Source: Oscillospiraceae bacterium (GTDB lineage Bacteria; Bacillota; Clostridia; Oscillospirales; Ruminococcaceae). Taken from it: DNA of 5,743 nucleotides. Position numbers and translations under genes: made by a program. Shown in pieces: positions 4,096 to 5,743 of this stretch. Under the pieces are notes generated by a model that saw only the letters and a program-made list of their open reading frames with translations, had not been told where the DNA came from and searched no databases. The stretch spans positions 1-5,743 of the forward strand of contig WRLS01000131.1 of assembly GCA_009776345.1 (NCBI GenBank). The letters run 5' to 3'. Each line of letters opens with the position of its first letter. The first letter of the stretch is position 1.

Positions 4096-5556
4096 TCATG
4101 ACAACAGCTTTTGAATCTCCAAAAGCGCGTTTTCATCCCCGAATCCCCCGGATTTTGTTACGATATACCGCTTTTCCCTGCCCCACAAATCCGCCTCCCC
4201 AAAGGATACCCCCGACAGCGCTTCGCCGAGCAGTTTTATTTCCGAAACACCGCACGCGTCGAGAGCAGCCCGCGCGGTATCCCCGCCGGATAATACGACA
4301 CCGGAAAAATTAAATCCCCTTAAAATCTCACCCGCGGCTCCGGAAACTGCATCTGTAATACTCGGACAGCTCACTTCGCCCGCCTTGCCGAAATCTTCGC
4401 AGGGATCTGCGGCACTGCTCACCGCCAGCAGCAGCGCAGGCGGGTTTTTGCCCATAAGCTGCCCGGCTTCCCGGACCGCGCGGGCGGCTTCACGCGCCGC
4501 GCCGCCATTTTGGCAAACCGCCGTGTCAATAAATACAGCCGGTATATTCTCACGGATAAGCGCTTTCACCTGTTTTGCTGTCACGGGGTTCCCCGTGCCG
4601 ATAACAAACAGCGGCACACCCAAGCCCTCGGTATACTGCCTAGCATGGTAAAACGTAGTTTTACCGCGTGTTAAGCGAAGCCTCTTTTTTTCGGGCCCCG
4701 CCCGAAAAAAAGTCCCCCTGCACGCAGGCGCGCGCCGCTCCGCGGCCGTCAAGCTCCGCTTGCCACGTAAATTTGCACGCAAATTTACGGCGCGCCGCCG
4801 CAACACAGCCTCGCGCAAATCTCGCGGCACGGCCTCGCCAAGCCCCCAATAACCGCGCAGCTTTTCTATAAACCCCAATGCGCCGACAGGCAGAAACTCA
4901 CAGCCAAGCTTTTCACACGCGCGGGCTGTCCGCGTTAAATCCTTTTCGCTCTCCGCGTCCGCCAGCACAATCTGCGCACCTTCGCGGCGGGCGTTTTCCA
5001 CGGCTTGCCATATCTCATCCGCGCCCTTTTTTACAACAGCCAGCGGGATATGCGCGGTTTGCCTTCCGCAGCCTTTGAACAGCTCAAATACAGGGACAGC
5101 GGCGGCGTTATCGCGAAGCACATTTCCGCCGATAAATTTCCTGCCGCTTTGCGGGGCGGCGGGGGAAACAACCGCCAAATCTATCCCAAGGCAGTCCATC
5201 ACCGCGCAGATTTCCACGGCAGCATTGCCGCGGAACAGGGAATCGATCTTCTTATAAAAATGCTTTACCCCCGCCGTTTTAAGCCGATCGGCTATGCTGT
5301 ACACTCTGTCATACGCGCACCGGGCGCTGACCGCGCGGCTGTCCGTATGAAAGGCGGCGACGCGGGGAAGCCCGCCCGCCCGCGATAAATCCGGTACACC
5401 GCAAAACACGCGCACCTCGGTTTTATCACAGGCAAGCTTTACCGCCGCGTCGCACGCGCCCGTCAAGTCATCCGCGATAACCGCGACACAGCCCATCACA
5501 GCAAAGTATGCGCTACGCGCCCCTCGGGCTTTACCCGCAGATGTTCGTTTCCCCAC
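4096..5556 (-). CDS. dtnK: DUF1537 four-carbon acid sugar kinase (D-threonate/erythronate kinase type)
   Basis: A 486-residue ATP-dependent kinase expected to phosphorylate the 4-hydroxyl of D-threonate or D-erythronate, feeding the downstream PdxA2. N-terminal domain motifs: ADDLTGACD (28-36), FYKKIDSLFRGN (100-111), SPAAPQSGR (131-139). C-terminal domain motifs: GTGNPVT (320-326), SGGDTA (423-428), VTKSGGFGD (466-474). All key motifs are present, so it is probably active. Two oddities: residues 256-304 are encoded by a chain of perfect hairpins, making the protein about 50-60 residues longer than usual; and the family-like N-terminus starts at M21 (ATG at 5496), while the only AGAGG (5569-5573) favours the GTG at 5556, giving a 20-residue extension. 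First gene of the operon with pdxA2. Substrate choice (threonate, erythronate or a 3-oxo-tetronate) is uncertain. Confidence 0.85.
   Translation of the reverse strand: MGKRTSAGKARGARSAYFAVMGCVAVIADDLTGACDAAVKLACDKTEVRVFCGVPDLSRAGGLPRVAAFHTDSRAVSARCAYDRVYSIADRLKTAGVKHFYKKIDSLFRGNAAVEICAVMDCLGIDLAVVSPAAPQSGRKFIGGNVLRDNAAAVPVFELFKGCGRQTAHIPLAVVKKGADEIWQAVENARREGAQIVLADAESEKDLTRTARACEKLGCEFLPVGALGFIEKLRGYWGLGEAVPRDLREAVLRRRAVNLRANLRGKRSLTAAERRAPACRGTFFRAGPEKKRLRLTRGKTTFYHARQYTEGLGVPLFVIGTGNPVTAKQVKALIRENIPAVFIDTAVCQNGGAAREAARAVREAGQLMGKNPPALLLAVSSAADPCEDFGKAGEVSCPSITDAVSGAAGEILRGFNFSGVVLSGGDTARAALDACGVSEIKLLGEALSGVSFGEADLWGREKRYIVTKSGGFGDENALLEIQKLLS
4647..4797. mobile_element. Palindromic hairpin chain inserted in frame in the kinase gene
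   Basis: Consecutive perfect stems fill this stretch: GGTAAAAC/GTTTTACC (4647-4665), a 12-bp stem CTTTTTTTCGGG/CCCGAAAAAAAG (4684-4712), CCTGC/GCAGG (4717-4728), GCCGC/GCGGC (4734-4746), CAAGC/GCTTG (4750-4762) and the 11-bp CGTAAATTTGC/GCAAATTTACG (4766-4789). The palindromes GGCGCGCGCC (4727-4736) and CGGCGCGCCG (4788-4797) overlap them. The encoded residues (about 256-304) are rich in R and K. They sit between the family blocks GALGFIEKL and GTGNPVT, where DUF1537 proteins normally have a much shorter link. The reading frame stays open throughout. This resembles, by analogy only, the Rickettsia palindromic elements found within genes. Confidence 0.7.
5510..5537. repeat. Small palindromes in the 5' extension of the kinase gene
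   Basis: GCGC-TAC-GCGC (5510-5520) and CGGG-CTTTA-CCCG (5525-5537) lie between the GTG start at 5556 and the family-like ATG at 5496. They suggest that repeat DNA also separated the ribosome binding site from the ancestral start. The stems are short, so this is weak. Confidence 0.35.
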
Positions 5557-5568
5557 ATAGTTACGTAA

Positions 5569-5573
5569 CCTCT
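5569..5573 (-). promoter_or_regulatory. Probable ribosome binding site of the kinase gene
   Basis: AGAGG on the minus strand, in AAAAAGAGG, lies 12 bases before the GTG at 5556 and 10 bases before an out-of-frame ATG at 5558 that reads only about 20 codons. No comparable site precedes the ATG at 5496. The palindrome GTTACGTAAC (5560-5569) overlaps it and could occlude it. Confidence 0.5.
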
Positions 5574-5604
5574 TTTTGTTTGTTCGCGAATCCTACCGCA
5601 GACC

Positions 5605-5658
5605 GTAGGGGACGGCGTCCTCGACGTCCCGAAATTACCAAACAATCAACAATATTGC
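5605..5658 (+). repeat. REP-like unit type A plus AT-rich tail, copy 3
   Basis: This is the same 54-base GTAG-foot unit and tail as at 2779-2832, with three differences. It is preceded by TCCTACCGCAGACC, which looks like the worn end of a heptamer array, as at 2489-2508. It lies about 50 bases upstream of the kinase start, the same kind of place that copy 1 has before the fucosidase gene. Confidence 0.75.
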
Positions 5659-5667
5659 GTGCATTTT

Positions 5668-5726
5668 GCCCCCTTCGCGCACGAAGGGGGTGCCGGCCGC
5701 AGACGGCGGGGGTTGTATCCCCGTAA
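5668..5726. repeat. Hairpin module B, copy 2
   Basis: CCCCCTTCG (5669-5677) pairs with CGAAGGGGG (5682-5690) around CGCA. The second hairpin (5692-5707) carries one mismatch compared with copy 1. Here module B follows the type A unit, whereas at 2675-2832 it precedes it. The remaining bases to 5743 show no further structure I can name. Confidence 0.75.
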
Positions 5727-5743
5727 CTCGCCGCCAAAGGACA

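Overview
The window carries three complete protein genes, all on the minus strand, embedded in unusually dense palindromic repeat DNA. Codon use and the GC-rich repeats suggest an anaerobic gut-type bacterium, perhaps a Clostridia/Oscillospirales-like Firmicute. That is an impression from the style of the repeats and the gene content, not a proof; no rRNA or taxonomic marker is present.

Genes, in transcription order from the right. (1) 5556-4096 encodes a DUF1537 four-carbon acid-sugar kinase. (2) 4075-3032 encodes a PdxA-family dehydrogenase, 20 bases behind the kinase and evidently in the same operon. Together they match the known D-threonate/D-erythronate catabolic pair, in which the kinase makes the 4-phosphate and PdxA2 oxidises it, followed by decarboxylation to dihydroxyacetone phosphate. 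(3) 2428-959 encodes a cytoplasmic GH29 alpha-L-fucosidase in its own transcription unit, separated from pdxA by about 600 bases of repeats.

Repeat layers. (a) REP-like units start with a GTAGGG foot followed by a GC-rich hairpin. They occur singly (2509, 2779, 5605) and as inverted doublets that look like REPINs (2566-2644, 2836-2913, 2933-3009). (b) An 858-base non-coding segment, 45-902, is bounded by the same GTAGGG...CCCTAC ends and by roughly 120-130-base inverted arms. (c) Arrays of exact 7-base units with consensus TTTTAGG/ATTTAGG sit at four gene boundaries (17-44, 917-942, 2462-2498, 3017-3045); one supplies the pdxA stop codon. (d) A chain of perfect small hairpins, 4647-4797, lies in frame inside the kinase gene and accounts for most of its extra length. 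(e) Further modular hairpins occur at 2676-2766 and 5669-5707.

The most noteworthy points are the in-frame palindromic insertion in the kinase, the REPIN-like doublets whose central spacer is inverted between two copies, and the stop-codon-rich heptamer arrays joined to REP feet at gene ends. No transposase, RAYT, CRISPR array, tRNA or rRNA gene is present in the window.
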